From Bin103 sp002238925 (GTDB taxonomy: Bacteria; Spirochaetota; Spirochaetia; SZUA-6; Bin103), in the NCBI GenBank assembly GCA_965208065.1, contig OZ242313.1:2914001-2978000 (forward strand): a stretch of 64,000 bases of DNA, given 5' to 3'. This document shows positions 34,126 through 43,591 of this stretch, one piece after another. Each line of letters opens with the position of its first letter. Within the stretch, counting starts at the first letter, position 1. Under the pieces are notes generated by a model, which saw only the letters and a list, made by a program, of their open reading frames with translations, did no database searches and was not told the DNA's origin. The translations under genes and the position numbers were made by a program.

Positions 34126-36083
34126 TAGTAGAATTGCGCGGCGAAGTAGTTGAGGTTCAGGGCCTCCTCGAACCATGGATGCGGGGCATCGGGCGTGTTG
34201 CCGACGTTCGGGCGCGCGATGAACACCATCGGCGACATGCCGACCGTGCCGATCGTGTACAGGTTGTCCGACAGCCAACCGAGGTATTGCGTGCTCGCGT
34301 CGAAGTACTCGTCGCTGTTGTAGACCAGGTTGATGCGGTTGCGGCCCATCGTGAGCATTTCCTTGATTTCATCCGGCGGCTCTTCGCCGGGCAACACGCC
34401 GCCCTCGAAGTCATCGAGACTTGCCACTCCCGACTCCACCCGGTCTTGGGCATCGAGCCACAACCACCAGAGCGGCGCACGGACGCTGAAACCGAACGTG
34501 TAGCGCGACAGGAAGGTGTACATCTCGATGCCGTGCACGGGTCCGCTGATCACGTCGGTATCCGGCGATTGCCGGCGCTCGCCCCAGATGTTGCCGCCCA
34601 CTTCCTTGACCTGCACCTCGAAGCCCAGGTCTTCCCAGAACTCCTTGACCAGCTCGTGCGCCAGTGCGATGCCCTGGTGGATGATCGAGGAATATTCGAT
34701 GGTAAGCAGGATGGTGCGGCCCTCGGAGTCACGGCGCAGTCCGTCCGAGCCGCGGGCCAGGCCCAACTCGTCGAGCATGCGGTTGGCCTCGTCCGGATCG
34801 TAGCCGACATACGGGTTTTCCTCCGCCCACTCAGCCTGGTAGTAGCTGGTGCCGGGCAGCACCGAGGCTTGGCGCGGCGTTGCAAAGCCGGAGAACGCCA
34901 CCCGGTTGACCTCGTCGCGGTCGATGCCGAGCGACATCGCCTGCCGGAACTTGATGTTGTTGTACAGTTCGCGGCGTACCGGGTCGGGGTGGTTGAGGTT
35001 GAAGCCATACGATGCCTCGTTGCCCTCGACGCCCGGAATCAGCGTGACGACGTAATTGCCAGCCTCCTCATTCTGCTTGTACAAGGTGTAATTGTCGAGC
35101 GTGGCGGAGAGGAAGGCGACGTCGGCCTCGCCGGCGATGATCTTGAGGTCGTAGGTTTCCTTTTCGACCAGCTCCGAAACGATCTTGTCCACGTAGGGAA
35201 GCTGGTTGCCGGCCTGATCCACCTGGTGGAAGAAGGGGTTGCGCACGAACGCGCGAATCGTGGTGGTCTGCTCGGTGAACATCCACGGGTCGACGCGCGG
35301 GCGTTCGATGTCATGGGTGGGTCGGAAACTGGCGTGATTGTTGAACGCCTCGCCCCAGTTCTCGAAGCCCTCCTCCTTGGCGAGCGTGTTGGCATCCTCA
35401 TTGTACGTGATGTGCCACTTGCTCAGGTATTCCTTGGGGCTGTACAGCATCCAGTCGGAGGAGCGCCAGTGCACCATGTCGAGCAGGAACGCCGGAAACG
35501 GCCGGCTGAAGTCGTAACGCACGGTGTAGTCGTCCACCGCAACCACCTCGTCGACCTGAGAGCGAATGCCCCAGGTCTCCACCTCGTCCTGCTTGAACAT
35601 GTCGTAGAACTTGAAGGTGAAGTCATGAGCCGTAAACGGCGAACCGTCCGACCACTTCATGCCCTCCCGCAGAAACAGAGTAAAGCTCATGTTGTCGGGG
35701 GCAAGCAGGTATCCCTTGGCCACGTCGGGCCCGATCTGTCCGTCGAGCCCCATGCGCAGCAACGTCGGGCCACGGCTCGGTTCCTCGGTCAGGTCGTTCC
35801 AGGGCGAGTTGTTGGTGGCGAACACGAAGAACGTACCGCCGTAGTTGCCTACCTCGGCCACCTCCAACACCATCGGCTCGACCGGCAGCCGATCGTCGAC
35901 CGGCGGCAATTCGCCGCTCGCCACCATGGTCGCGAGCATCGGCGCTTCGTTGTAGGTGCCGCTCGCCACCGTGGCCGCGGCGGCTTCTCCGCCGCCGCCA
36001 TCTTCCTGGCCGCCGGCCCACGCCGTGCCAGTAATCAATATCGCCGCCGTAACCAGCGACGCCAGGAACAATCGTGTATTCAC
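34119..36083 (-). CDS. family 5 extracellular solute-binding protein, module A
   Basis: A 654-residue periplasmic binding protein of the oligopeptide/dipeptide (OppA/DppA) family. The signal peptide LFLASLVTAAILITGTAWA ends at Gly-Gly. An acidic and Gly-rich linker follows, then the mature fold with EVGNYGGTFFVFATNNSPWN, LREGMKWSDGSPFTAHDFTF (the family signature) and IKFRQAMSLGIDRDEVNRV. It belongs with the two permeases just upstream. The frame is open further, but GTG 36083 has AAGGAG upstream. The ligand may be a peptide or an oligosaccharide; family 5 covers both. Confidence 0.88.
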   Translation of the reverse strand: MNTRLFLASLVTAAILITGTAWAGGQEDGGGGEAAAATVASGTYNEAPMLATMVASGELPPVDDRLPVEPMVLEVAEVGNYGGTFFVFATNNSPWNDLTEEPSRGPTLLRMGLDGQIGPDVAKGYLLAPDNMSFTLFLREGMKWSDGSPFTAHDFTFKFYDMFKQDEVETWGIRSQVDEVVAVDDYTVRYDFSRPFPAFLLDMVHWRSSDWMLYSPKEYLSKWHITYNEDANTLAKEEGFENWGEAFNNHASFRPTHDIERPRVDPWMFTEQTTTIRAFVRNPFFHQVDQAGNQLPYVDKIVSELVEKETYDLKIIAGEADVAFLSATLDNYTLYKQNEEAGNYVVTLIPGVEGNEASYGFNLNHPDPVRRELYNNIKFRQAMSLGIDRDEVNRVAFSGFATPRQASVLPGTSYYQAEWAEENPYVGYDPDEANRMLDELGLARGSDGLRRDSEGRTILLTIEYSSIIHQGIALAHELVKEFWEDLGFEVQVKEVGGNIWGERRQSPDTDVISGPVHGIEMYTFLSRYTFGFSVRAPLWWLWLDAQDRVESGVASLDDFEGGVLPGEEPPDEIKEMLTMGRNRINLVYNSDEYFDASTQYLGWLSDNLYTIGTVGMSPMVFIARPNVGNTPDAPHPWFEEALNLNYFAAQFYYK

Positions 36084-36162
36084 GATGTTACTCCTTGTAG
36101 AATATCCGCAAGATCTGCGCGCGCCCGCCGCCCGCAACCGCCGCACACGGTAATGCCGTAAA

Positions 36163-37341
36163 TCACATGTGTCGAGTGGCGTAGGGGTCCGCCACGTCGC
36201 GCAGGCCATCGCCGACCACGTTGAAGCACAGCACCGTGAACACCACAAACAGCGCCGGAATCAGCAGCCATTCGTTGAGCGCCACGGTGCGAATGTTCTG
36301 TGCCTGCTGCAGCATCACGCCCCAGCTTATCACCGGCGGGCGCAACCCGATGCCAAGAAAGCTGAGCGTGGTTTCGCCCAGGATCATGTAGGGAATCGCC
36401 AGCGTCATGTGGACAATCAGGTAGCTCATGAAGCCGGGCAGCAGGTGGCGGATGATGATGGTGAACTCCTTGGCGCCGGCGATCGACGCCGCCATCACGA
36501 AATCTTCGACGCGGAGTTGGAGAATTTTGCCGCGCACCACGCGCGCTAACTCGGTCCAGCCCACGATGGAGAGGATCAGGGTAATCATGAAGTAGGTACG
36601 CAGCACCGGCCACTCGGTCGGCACTGCCGCGGCCAGCGCCATCCACAGCGGGATCGAAGGCAGCGACTGCAGGAACTCGATGATGCGCTGCACGATCATG
36701 TCCACCGCTCCGCCGAAGAACCCGGATGCCCCGCCGAGCAGGCAGCCGAGCGCGAAGCTGATCGCCACCCCGACCAGCCCGATGGACAGCGACACGCGGG
36801 CGCCCTGCAGCACGCGCGAGTACATGTCGCGGCCGAGCCGGTCGGTGCCGAGCGGGAAGAAGGCGCCGGGTTCGTCCACGCCCATCAGGTGCAGCCGGCT
36901 CGGGAACAGTCCGATGAAGCGGTATTCGTGCCCCTGCACGAAAAACCGGATCGGGTACACCTGCGTGCGGTCGATCACGTAGGTCTTGGCGAGCGTCTCC
37001 TGGTCTACTTCCTGGCGCAGGCCATACACGAACGGGCGCTGCAGGCCGCCGTCATGGAAGAAGCGCACGCGCGTCGGCGGCAAGAACTCGTAGTCGGTGT
37101 TGCGCTCGTGCGTATCGACCAGCGCGAAGAAGCCGGCGAACGCGGCCGTTACGTAGATCAACAGCAGTATGACGGTGCCGGCCACGGCAAGCTTGTGCTT
37201 CAGGAACCGGCGCCGCATCAGCGTCCAGCTCGACGCCAGGAAGTAGCGTTCCTCCTCGGCGGTCTCGGCGACGCCGCCGCCGATGTTCTGATCGCCGGCA
37301 GGCGGCGGGTGCGCCTCCTCGGGACGGGAGTGGCTGCTCAT
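36163..37341 (-). CDS. OppC/DppC-type ABC permease, module A
   Basis: A 392-residue inner-membrane permease. After a short cytoplasmic tail, RRRFLKHKLAVAGTVILLLI begins helix 1; a periplasmic domain of about 130 residues then precedes LGTDRLGRDMYSRVLQGARV, the standard DppC entry. The EAA loop is SIAGAKEFTIIIRHLLPGF, and the end GDGLRDVADPYATR is canonical. It lies 10 bases after permease B. No OppD/OppF ATPase genes accompany the module. Confidence 0.9.
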   Translation of the reverse strand: MSSHSRPEEAHPPPAGDQNIGGGVAETAEEERYFLASSWTLMRRRFLKHKLAVAGTVILLLIYVTAAFAGFFALVDTHERNTDYEFLPPTRVRFFHDGGLQRPFVYGLRQEVDQETLAKTYVIDRTQVYPIRFFVQGHEYRFIGLFPSRLHLMGVDEPGAFFPLGTDRLGRDMYSRVLQGARVSLSIGLVGVAISFALGCLLGGASGFFGGAVDMIVQRIIEFLQSLPSIPLWMALAAAVPTEWPVLRTYFMITLILSIVGWTELARVVRGKILQLRVEDFVMAASIAGAKEFTIIIRHLLPGFMSYLIVHMTLAIPYMILGETTLSFLGIGLRPPVISWGVMLQQAQNIRTVALNEWLLIPALFVVFTVLCFNVVGDGLRDVADPYATRHM

Positions 37342-37351
37342 GCCGGACGCC

Positions 37352-38350
37352 TCACGCGCGCGCCGCCGCGCTGAAGCGGATGCGCGGGTCGATGGTCACC
37401 AGCAGGAGGTCGGAGATGAGTGTGCCGATCATCGCCAGACCGCCAAGCATCATCACCATGCTGCCGGCCAGGAACATGTCCTGGTCGGTCAGTGCAAGGA
37501 TGAGCAGTGGGCCGATGGTCGGCAGGCCGAGCACGATGGACACCAGCACCTCGCCCGACACGATGAACGGCAACAGTCCGCCGATCGAGCTGATGATAGG
37601 GTTGATGGCGATGCGTACCGGGTACTTGAACAGGATGCGCTGCTCGCGCACGCCCTTGGAGCGCGCCGTGACCACGTACTGCTTGGCCAGTTCGTCAAGC
37701 AGCGAGCCGCGCAACACGCGGATGATCGCCGCGGTGCCGGCGGTACTGATCACGATCAGCGGCACCGGCAGGTGCTTCAACAGGTCCACGACCTTGCCGA
37801 GGCTCCAATCCGCCATGATGTACTCGCGCGAAAACAGCCCGCCGGGACTCCAACCGAACAGCTTGACGGTCAGGAACATCAGGATCAGCGCGAGCAGGAA
37901 GTTGGGCGTGGCCAGGCCGATGAATCCGAACACCGTGAAGGTGTAGTCGGCGAACGAGTACTGGTGGGTGGCCGAGTAAATGCCGATCGGCACGGCGATC
38001 AGGTACACCAGGATCAGGCTGGAGATGGCGAGGGTGGTGGTGAGCATGAGGCGTTCGCCGATCAGCTTGGTTACCTCTTCGTCCCATTGGAACGATCTCC
38101 CCATGTCGCCCTGCAGCAGGTTGAACAACCAGGTAAGGTACTGGCCCATGAACGGTTTGTCGAGACCGTAGCGCTTCTTGAGGCCGGCGATGGTCTCGGC
38201 ATCGATGGTCATGCCGCGGTTTTCCATGTTGATAACCAGGGTGGACAGGAAGTCGCCCGGCGGGAGCTGGATGATGACAAACGACACGAACGACAGAATG
38301 AGCAGCAGCACGAACATGTAGAGGATGCGGCGTACGATATAGCTGGCCAT
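37352..38350 (-). CDS. OppB/DppB-type ABC permease, module A
   Basis: A 332-residue permease with six helices. It starts SYIVRRILYMFVLLLILSFV, has LPPGDFLSTL, the large first periplasmic loop with LKKRYGLDKPFMGQYLTWLF, and the EAA loop SKGVREQRILFKYPVRIAIN. The upstream frame extends toward the divergent nucleoside hydrolase; ATG 38350 fits the family start. It is the first gene of the B-C-SBP operon. Confidence 0.9.
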   Translation of the reverse strand: MASYIVRRILYMFVLLLILSFVSFVIIQLPPGDFLSTLVINMENRGMTIDAETIAGLKKRYGLDKPFMGQYLTWLFNLLQGDMGRSFQWDEEVTKLIGERLMLTTTLAISSLILVYLIAVPIGIYSATHQYSFADYTFTVFGFIGLATPNFLLALILMFLTVKLFGWSPGGLFSREYIMADWSLGKVVDLLKHLPVPLIVISTAGTAAIIRVLRGSLLDELAKQYVVTARSKGVREQRILFKYPVRIAINPIISSIGGLLPFIVSGEVLVSIVLGLPTIGPLLILALTDQDMFLAGSMVMMLGGLAMIGTLISDLLLVTIDPRIRFSAAARA

Positions 38351-38420
38351 TTTTTCCGCGCAGTGTACGCGGCCGCGAAAAATGATGCCAGCCCCGTGCG
38401 TTGCAGGGTATGGTCGCGCC

Positions 38421-39329
38421 ATGAAGCGCATGATCATCGACTGCGATCCGGGCCTCGACGACGCCATTGCTCTGATCCTGGCCCACCACTGCGCCGAGGT
38501 GGTCGGGATCACCACCGTGAGCGGTAACGTGCCGCTGGCCGCCACCACGGCCAACGCGTTGATGCTGACCGCTTTGCTGGGCGTCGACACGCCGGTACAC
38601 AGCGGCGCCGCCGGGCCGCTGGTCGGCGCGCCCACCTATGCCCCGCACGTGCACGGCGAGTCGGGCATGGGCGACTTCGAACCGCCGGCCCACGACCGCA
38701 CCGCGGCCGGCGACGACGCAGTGTCCTATCTGCTCGACGCCGCTGAGTCGGACACGTGGGTGGTGGCGGTGGGACCGCTGACCAACCTGGCGCTGGCCAT
38801 CGAGCGCGATCCGGACTGGGTAACGCGCATCGCCGGCATCTCGATCATGGGCGGCAGCATAGCTGGCGGCAACGTGACCCCGGCCGCGGAGTTCAACATC
38901 TACGCCGATCCGGAAGCGGCGGCGCGGGTGTTTGCCTCCGGCGCCGACCTCGTCATGTGCGGCCTGAACCTGACCCACCAGGTGGAGACCAGCGATGCGC
39001 TGGTGGCGGAACTGCGTGCCGCCGGCGCCCCGTTGGCGCGCTTCGCCGCCGGCTTGTTGGACTACCTGCATGGAGTCATGGCGGAACTGCTCGGACGGCG
39101 CGCCACGGCGATGCACGATCCGTGCGCGGTGCTTGCGGTGACCCACCCCGAACTGTTCGAGGTCGCGCCGCGGCCGGTCGCCGTCGAGGTGGACGGCACG
39201 CTGACCCGCGGCATGACCGTGGTGGACGAGCGGACCGGCAACCAGGGCGCCGCGGCCAACGCCAGGGTTGCCTACCGCATCGACGCGCCGCGCGCCATGG
39301 CCCTGGTGCGCGGCGCGCTCGGCGCCTGA
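38421..39329 (+). CDS. inosine-uridine preferring nucleoside hydrolase
   Basis: A 302-residue enzyme that cleaves the N-glycosidic bond of ribonucleosides. The N-terminal calcium/ribose motif is IIDCDPGLDDAIALILA; TVSGNVPLAATTANAL, VVAVGPLTNLALAIERDPDW, SIMGGSIAGGNVTPAAEFNI and ATAMHDPCAVLAVTHPELF follow, including the active-site Asn and the metal Asp. It is transcribed opposite to the two peptide-type ABC modules that flank it and may recover ribose and bases from imported nucleosides. ATG 38421 places DCDPG at the usual distance from the start. Confidence 0.9.
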   Translation: MKRMIIDCDPGLDDAIALILAHHCAEVVGITTVSGNVPLAATTANALMLTALLGVDTPVHSGAAGPLVGAPTYAPHVHGESGMGDFEPPAHDRTAAGDDAVSYLLDAAESDTWVVAVGPLTNLALAIERDPDWVTRIAGISIMGGSIAGGNVTPAAEFNIYADPEAAARVFASGADLVMCGLNLTHQVETSDALVAELRAAGAPLARFAAGLLDYLHGVMAELLGRRATAMHDPCAVLAVTHPELFEVAPRPVAVEVDGTLTRGMTVVDERTGNQGAAANARVAYRIDAPRAMALVRGALGA

Positions 39330-39336
39330 AGCGCCG
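39320..39336. terminator. short hairpin at a convergent junction
   Basis: CGGCGC (39320-39325) and GCGCCG (39331-39336) form a 6-base stem with loop CTGAA that includes the nucleoside hydrolase stop codon (39327-39329). It faces the end of the module B binding-protein gene. No T tract follows. Confidence 0.3.
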
Positions 39337-39342
39337 GCTCCC

Positions 39343-41295
39343 CTACTGGTCCTTGAGGTAGAGCTGGTCGGCGAACTCGCTCAGGCCGCCGGTCCATACG
39401 TGGCGCGGCACGAACGAGGTCATCACGTTGCCGACCCGGTTCTGCGCCACCACCGGTACCGGCACCTGGCCCACGGTGCCGATCCAGAACAGGTTTTCCG
39501 CCTGCGCCTCGGCGATTTGGTAAATCAGCTCGCGGTACTCGTCGCTCTGCTCTGGGGTCTGCTGCGCCTTGTAGATGCGGCGGTCATGCTCCTCGATCCA
39601 CTCCGGCGGCTGCTCGCCGGGCAGGTCGCCCTCTGACCCGGCCCCCGCCTCGCGGGCGTACACCTCGCTCAGCCACTGGTCCCACAGCGGCGCCCAGTTG
39701 GACTCGGTGCTAGCCGCGAGGTGCTGGATCAACTTCTCGAACGCACGCACCGCGATGTCGAACTGGTCGGTGTCGGTCAGCTCCCAGAAGAACGCGGGCT
39801 CATGGCCGCGCAGCTCGATGCGGATGCCTACGTCCTCCCAGTACTCCTTGATCAACTCCAGCAACTCGCCGCGCGAGGAGCCGATCTCGATTACCTGGTG
39901 GTGAATCGTGAACTGCAGCGGGCTGCCGTCGGCGGCCAGCCGGAAGCCGTCGCGGTCGCGCTCGGTCAGACCCATTCCGTCCAGCAATTCGTTGGCCAGT
40001 TCGGGGTCGTACTGCGCGTGAGCCTGCGCCCAGGCGTCGTCATACACGGAGAAGCTCTCCGGCACCGTGGCCTGGCGCGGGGTGCCCTGGCCGAAGTAGA
40101 TTACCTCGTTGATCTCGTCGCGGTTGATCGCCACCGACAGTGCGATGCGGAAGTCGCGGTTCTGGATCAGCTCGCGCTTGATCGGGTCGGCCACGTTCCA
40201 GTTGGGCTGCAGGCCCATCTCGGAGCCGAACAGCCCGGGCACCAGGTGCACGGTGTAGTCGCCCGACTCTTCGCTCTGCTTGTAGAGCGAGAAATTCTCG
40301 AAGGTAGTGAACAGGTAGGCGATGTCGGATTCGCCGGAGATGATCTTGAGGTCGTAGGTCTCGGCGTCGACGATCTCTCCCACCACGGTATCGATGTAGG
40401 GAAGCTGATTGCCGGCCGGGTCGACCACCATGTAATAGGCATTGCGCTCCATGACCTTGCGCACGGTGTCGGACGAGGTGAGCACCCACGGGTGAATGGT
40501 CGGCCTGGCGAGATCCTCGGAGGGATTCCACCAGTAGTGGGAGCGGAACGCATCCTCCCAGGTGTCGAAGCCCTCCTCCTTGGCCAGCGCCTCGGCATCT
40601 TCGTTAAAGTCGACGTGCCACTTCTTGAGGTAGTGGGCGGGCTGCAGACCGACCCACGCCCCGCCGGCAGGCCCGGCGAAGTCAGTGACGATATTGGGTA
40701 CCGGTTCGGTCCAGGTTATCGAGAAGCTGTACTCGCTGATCTGCTGCGAATCCTGCAACGGCGCCCCCATGAAGTTCCACATTTCCACGCCTTCCTTCAG
40801 GTGCATGTCCTTGAAGGCGAACACGAAGTCCTCGGCATCGAGCGGGTCGCCGTCCGACCAGCGCATGCCGGGACGCACGTGCAGGACAAGGCTGGTGTAG
40901 TCGTCGGACTGCTCGTGGTCGACGATCAGACCGCTGTCGAAGGAGCCGTCGAGGTTCTGACGGAAAAAGCGGGGTGATATCTCGGTCATGTCGCCCACGT
41001 CCTGCCACGGGCTCGGATCGCGGTGGTACACGAACAGGGTGCCGCCGTAGGTGCCGATCTCGTCAAACACCGGACGCACCATCGGCTCGGCGGGCATCCG
41101 TTCGTCGACCGGTGGCAACTCGCCGTTCGCCACCATCTCGGCAAGCATCGGCGCCTCGTTGAAGCGCGTCGGCATGGCGCTGGTCGCGCTGCCGGTGGAG
41201 CCCTCCGGCTCCTCCCCTTCTCCGGCCGCGAATGCGGCAGGACTGACAAAGGCCAACGCCACGGCTGCCGCTACGGCGAAACAGTTTTTGAACAT
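39343..41295 (-). CDS. family 5 extracellular solute-binding protein, module B
   Basis: A 650-residue paralogue of the module A binding protein. The signal peptide is CFAVAAAVALAFVSPAAFAA, followed by an acidic linker and EIGTYGGTLFVYHRDPSPWQ, VRPGMRWSDGDPLDAEDFVF and RDFRIALSVAINRDEINEV. AAGGAGG stands five bases before ATG 41295. The start (TRFNEAPMLAEMVANGELPP) is almost the same as in module A (YNEAPMLATMVASGELPP), which points to duplication of the whole module. Confidence 0.88.
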   Translation of the reverse strand: MFKNCFAVAAAVALAFVSPAAFAAGEGEEPEGSTGSATSAMPTRFNEAPMLAEMVANGELPPVDERMPAEPMVRPVFDEIGTYGGTLFVYHRDPSPWQDVGDMTEISPRFFRQNLDGSFDSGLIVDHEQSDDYTSLVLHVRPGMRWSDGDPLDAEDFVFAFKDMHLKEGVEMWNFMGAPLQDSQQISEYSFSITWTEPVPNIVTDFAGPAGGAWVGLQPAHYLKKWHVDFNEDAEALAKEEGFDTWEDAFRSHYWWNPSEDLARPTIHPWVLTSSDTVRKVMERNAYYMVVDPAGNQLPYIDTVVGEIVDAETYDLKIISGESDIAYLFTTFENFSLYKQSEESGDYTVHLVPGLFGSEMGLQPNWNVADPIKRELIQNRDFRIALSVAINRDEINEVIYFGQGTPRQATVPESFSVYDDAWAQAHAQYDPELANELLDGMGLTERDRDGFRLAADGSPLQFTIHHQVIEIGSSRGELLELIKEYWEDVGIRIELRGHEPAFFWELTDTDQFDIAVRAFEKLIQHLAASTESNWAPLWDQWLSEVYAREAGAGSEGDLPGEQPPEWIEEHDRRIYKAQQTPEQSDEYRELIYQIAEAQAENLFWIGTVGQVPVPVVAQNRVGNVMTSFVPRHVWTGGLSEFADQLYLKDQ

Positions 41296-41392
41296 CGAAT
41301 CCTCCTTGCGTAGATGACCGCGATCATAGCCGGCGAAAGGCACCGTGTACATCGCGCACGACGGCGCGAATGTCGTGGCCTCTTGTGGCCAC

Positions 41393-42571
41393 CTATTGCT
41401 TGTAAGGGTCGGCGACGTCGCGCAAGCCGTCGCCGGCGAAGTTGAAGCACAGCACCGTAAACACCACGAACAGCGCCGGAATCAGCAGCCACGGGTGCAG
41501 CGCCACGGTGCGTACGTTCTGCGCCTGTTGCAACATTACCCCCCAGCTCACCACCGGCGGACGCAGGCCGATGCCGATAAAGCTCAACGCGGTCTCACCC
41601 AGGATCATGTAGGGCACCGCGAGGGTGATGTGGACGACCAGGTAGCTCATGAACCCGGGCAGCAGGTGGCGGAAAATGATCGCCCGCTCCGGTGCCCCGG
41701 CGACCGCCGCGGCCATCACGTAATCTTCCACCCGCAACTGCAGAATCTTGCCACGCACCACCCGAGCCAGCCCGGTCCAGCCGACCAGGGACAGGATCAC
41801 CGTAATCATGAAATAGATGCGTAGCGGCGGCCAGTTCAACGGCACCGCGGCGGCCAGTGCCATCCACAGCGGAATCGTCGGCAGCGACTGCAGGAACTCG
41901 ATAATGCGCTGCACGACCATGTCGGCAGCGCCGCCGAAGTATCCCGACACGCCGCCGAGCAGGCAGCCGAGCACGAAGCTGATGGTCACCCCGAGCAGCC
42001 CGATGGAAAGCGAGATGCGCGCCCCGGACAGCACCCGCGAGAACATGTCGCGGCCGAGGCTGTCGGTGCCGAACAGAAATACGTAGCCGGGCCGGTCGAC
42101 ACCCAGCAGGTGCAGCGTGCTCGAGAACAGCCCGATGACGCGGTACTCGTGGCCGTGCACCAGGAATCGCACCGGAAAGATCTGCTCGCGGTCGTCCTCG
42201 TACACGGGCGCCAGCGTCTCCGGGTGGCGGCCGACATTCAGGCCATACACGAACGGACGATGCAGCCGGCCGTCGTGGAACAGGCGCACCCTCGTGGGCG
42301 GCGCGAACAGGTGGTCGGGATGGCGCTCGTAGGTGTCCGCGACCGAGAAAAAGCCGGCAAACGCCGCCAGCAGGTAGATGATCAGCAGGATGACGCTGCC
42401 GAACACCGCCAGCCGGTGTTTCAGAAAGCGTCGCCTGATCAGGGTCCAGCTCGACGCCATGTAGTAGCGCTCGCCGCGTTCGTCGGCGGAGGGTTCGGCC
42501 GGTGTTTCGATCCGGTAGCGGGCGATGCCGGTAGGCGCGGGCGCGTCGTCCTGGGATCGCCTCGAGCTCAT
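41393..42571 (-). CDS. OppC/DppC-type ABC permease, module B
   Basis: A 392-residue permease, the same length as its module A counterpart and closely similar throughout: RRRFLKHRLAVFGSVILLII, FGTDSLGRDMFSRVLSGARI, AVAGAPERAIIFRHLLPGF and GDGLRDVADPYKQ. Its ATG overlaps the stop of permease B (ATGA), so the two are coupled. The large periplasmic domain after helix 1 is kept (PPTRVRLFHDGRLHRPFVYG). Confidence 0.9.
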   Translation of the reverse strand: MSSRRSQDDAPAPTGIARYRIETPAEPSADERGERYYMASSWTLIRRRFLKHRLAVFGSVILLIIYLLAAFAGFFSVADTYERHPDHLFAPPTRVRLFHDGRLHRPFVYGLNVGRHPETLAPVYEDDREQIFPVRFLVHGHEYRVIGLFSSTLHLLGVDRPGYVFLFGTDSLGRDMFSRVLSGARISLSIGLLGVTISFVLGCLLGGVSGYFGGAADMVVQRIIEFLQSLPTIPLWMALAAAVPLNWPPLRIYFMITVILSLVGWTGLARVVRGKILQLRVEDYVMAAAVAGAPERAIIFRHLLPGFMSYLVVHITLAVPYMILGETALSFIGIGLRPPVVSWGVMLQQAQNVRTVALHPWLLIPALFVVFTVLCFNFAGDGLRDVADPYKQ

Positions 42572-43566
42572 GCCCGCGCCTCGTTCTCGAAGCGAATGCG
42601 TGGATCGATGCTCACCAGCATCAGGTCGGACACCAGCGTACCGAGCATCGCCAGCCCGCTGAGCAGCATCACCATGCTGCCGGCCAGGTACATGTCCTGC
42701 GCCTGCAGGGCGCGCAGCAGCAGCGGGCCGATGGTGGGCAGGCTGAGCACGATGGAAACCAGGGTCTCGCCCGCAACGATGGCCGGCAGCAGGTACCCGA
42801 TGGTGCTGATAATCGGATTGAGGGCCAGCCGCACCGGATACTTGAACAGGATAACGCCCTCGCGCAGGCCCTTGGCGCGCGCGGTTATGACGTACTGCTT
42901 GGCCAGTTCGTCCAGCAGCGAGCCGCGCAGGATGCGGATGATTTCCGCGGTGCCGGCCGTGCCGATCACGATCAGCGGAATCGGCAGATGCTTGAGCAGG
43001 TCGATAACCTTGCCGATGCTCCACGGCTCCAGCACGTAGTCGCGCGAGAACAGTCCTCCCACGCTCCAGCCCAGGTGGGTGAACGTCAGGTACATCAGGA
43101 TCAGCGCCAGCAGGAAGTTGGGCGTGGCCAACCCTATGAAGCCGGCCACCGTGAACACGTAGTCGGCGGGAGAATACGGGTGGGTTGCGGAGTAGATGCC
43201 GATCGGAACCGCCAGGACGTACACGAGTATGAGCGACGCTACCGAGATGGTGACGGTGAGGGCGAGGCGCTCAAGAATCAGGTCGGTGACCTCTTCGTTC
43301 CATTGGAAGGAGCGTCCCATGTCGCCCTGCAGCAGGTTGCCGAACCACTTCAGGTATTGCAGCATCACCGGCTTGTCGAGGCCGTAACGATCTTCGAGGG
43401 CGCGAATCATCTCGTCGTCGACCGTCATCCCCAGGTTGCGCATGTTCTGAATCATCGTGCTCAAGTAGTCGCCGGGCGGGAGCTGGATGATCAGGAACGA
43501 CACCAGCGACAGAACCAGCAACAATACCACCATGAAGATGATGCGGCGCACGATGTAGTGGAGCAT
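42568..43566 (-). CDS. OppB/DppB-type ABC permease, module B
   Basis: A 332-residue permease, equal in length to the module A copy. It begins LHYIVRRIIFMVVLLLVLSL, with LPPGDYLSTMIQN, DRYGLDKPVMLQYLKWFGNL and the EAA loop AKGLREGVILFKYPVRLALN. First gene of the second B-C-SBP operon, 25 bases downstream of the desaturase gene on the same strand. Confidence 0.9.
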   Translation of the reverse strand: MLHYIVRRIIFMVVLLLVLSLVSFLIIQLPPGDYLSTMIQNMRNLGMTVDDEMIRALEDRYGLDKPVMLQYLKWFGNLLQGDMGRSFQWNEEVTDLILERLALTVTISVASLILVYVLAVPIGIYSATHPYSPADYVFTVAGFIGLATPNFLLALILMYLTFTHLGWSVGGLFSRDYVLEPWSIGKVIDLLKHLPIPLIVIGTAGTAEIIRILRGSLLDELAKQYVITARAKGLREGVILFKYPVRLALNPIISTIGYLLPAIVAGETLVSIVLSLPTIGPLLLRALQAQDMYLAGSMVMLLSGLAMLGTLVSDLMLVSIDPRIRFENEARA

Positions 43567-43591
43567 CAGGCCTCCGGCGGGTGGAACATGC

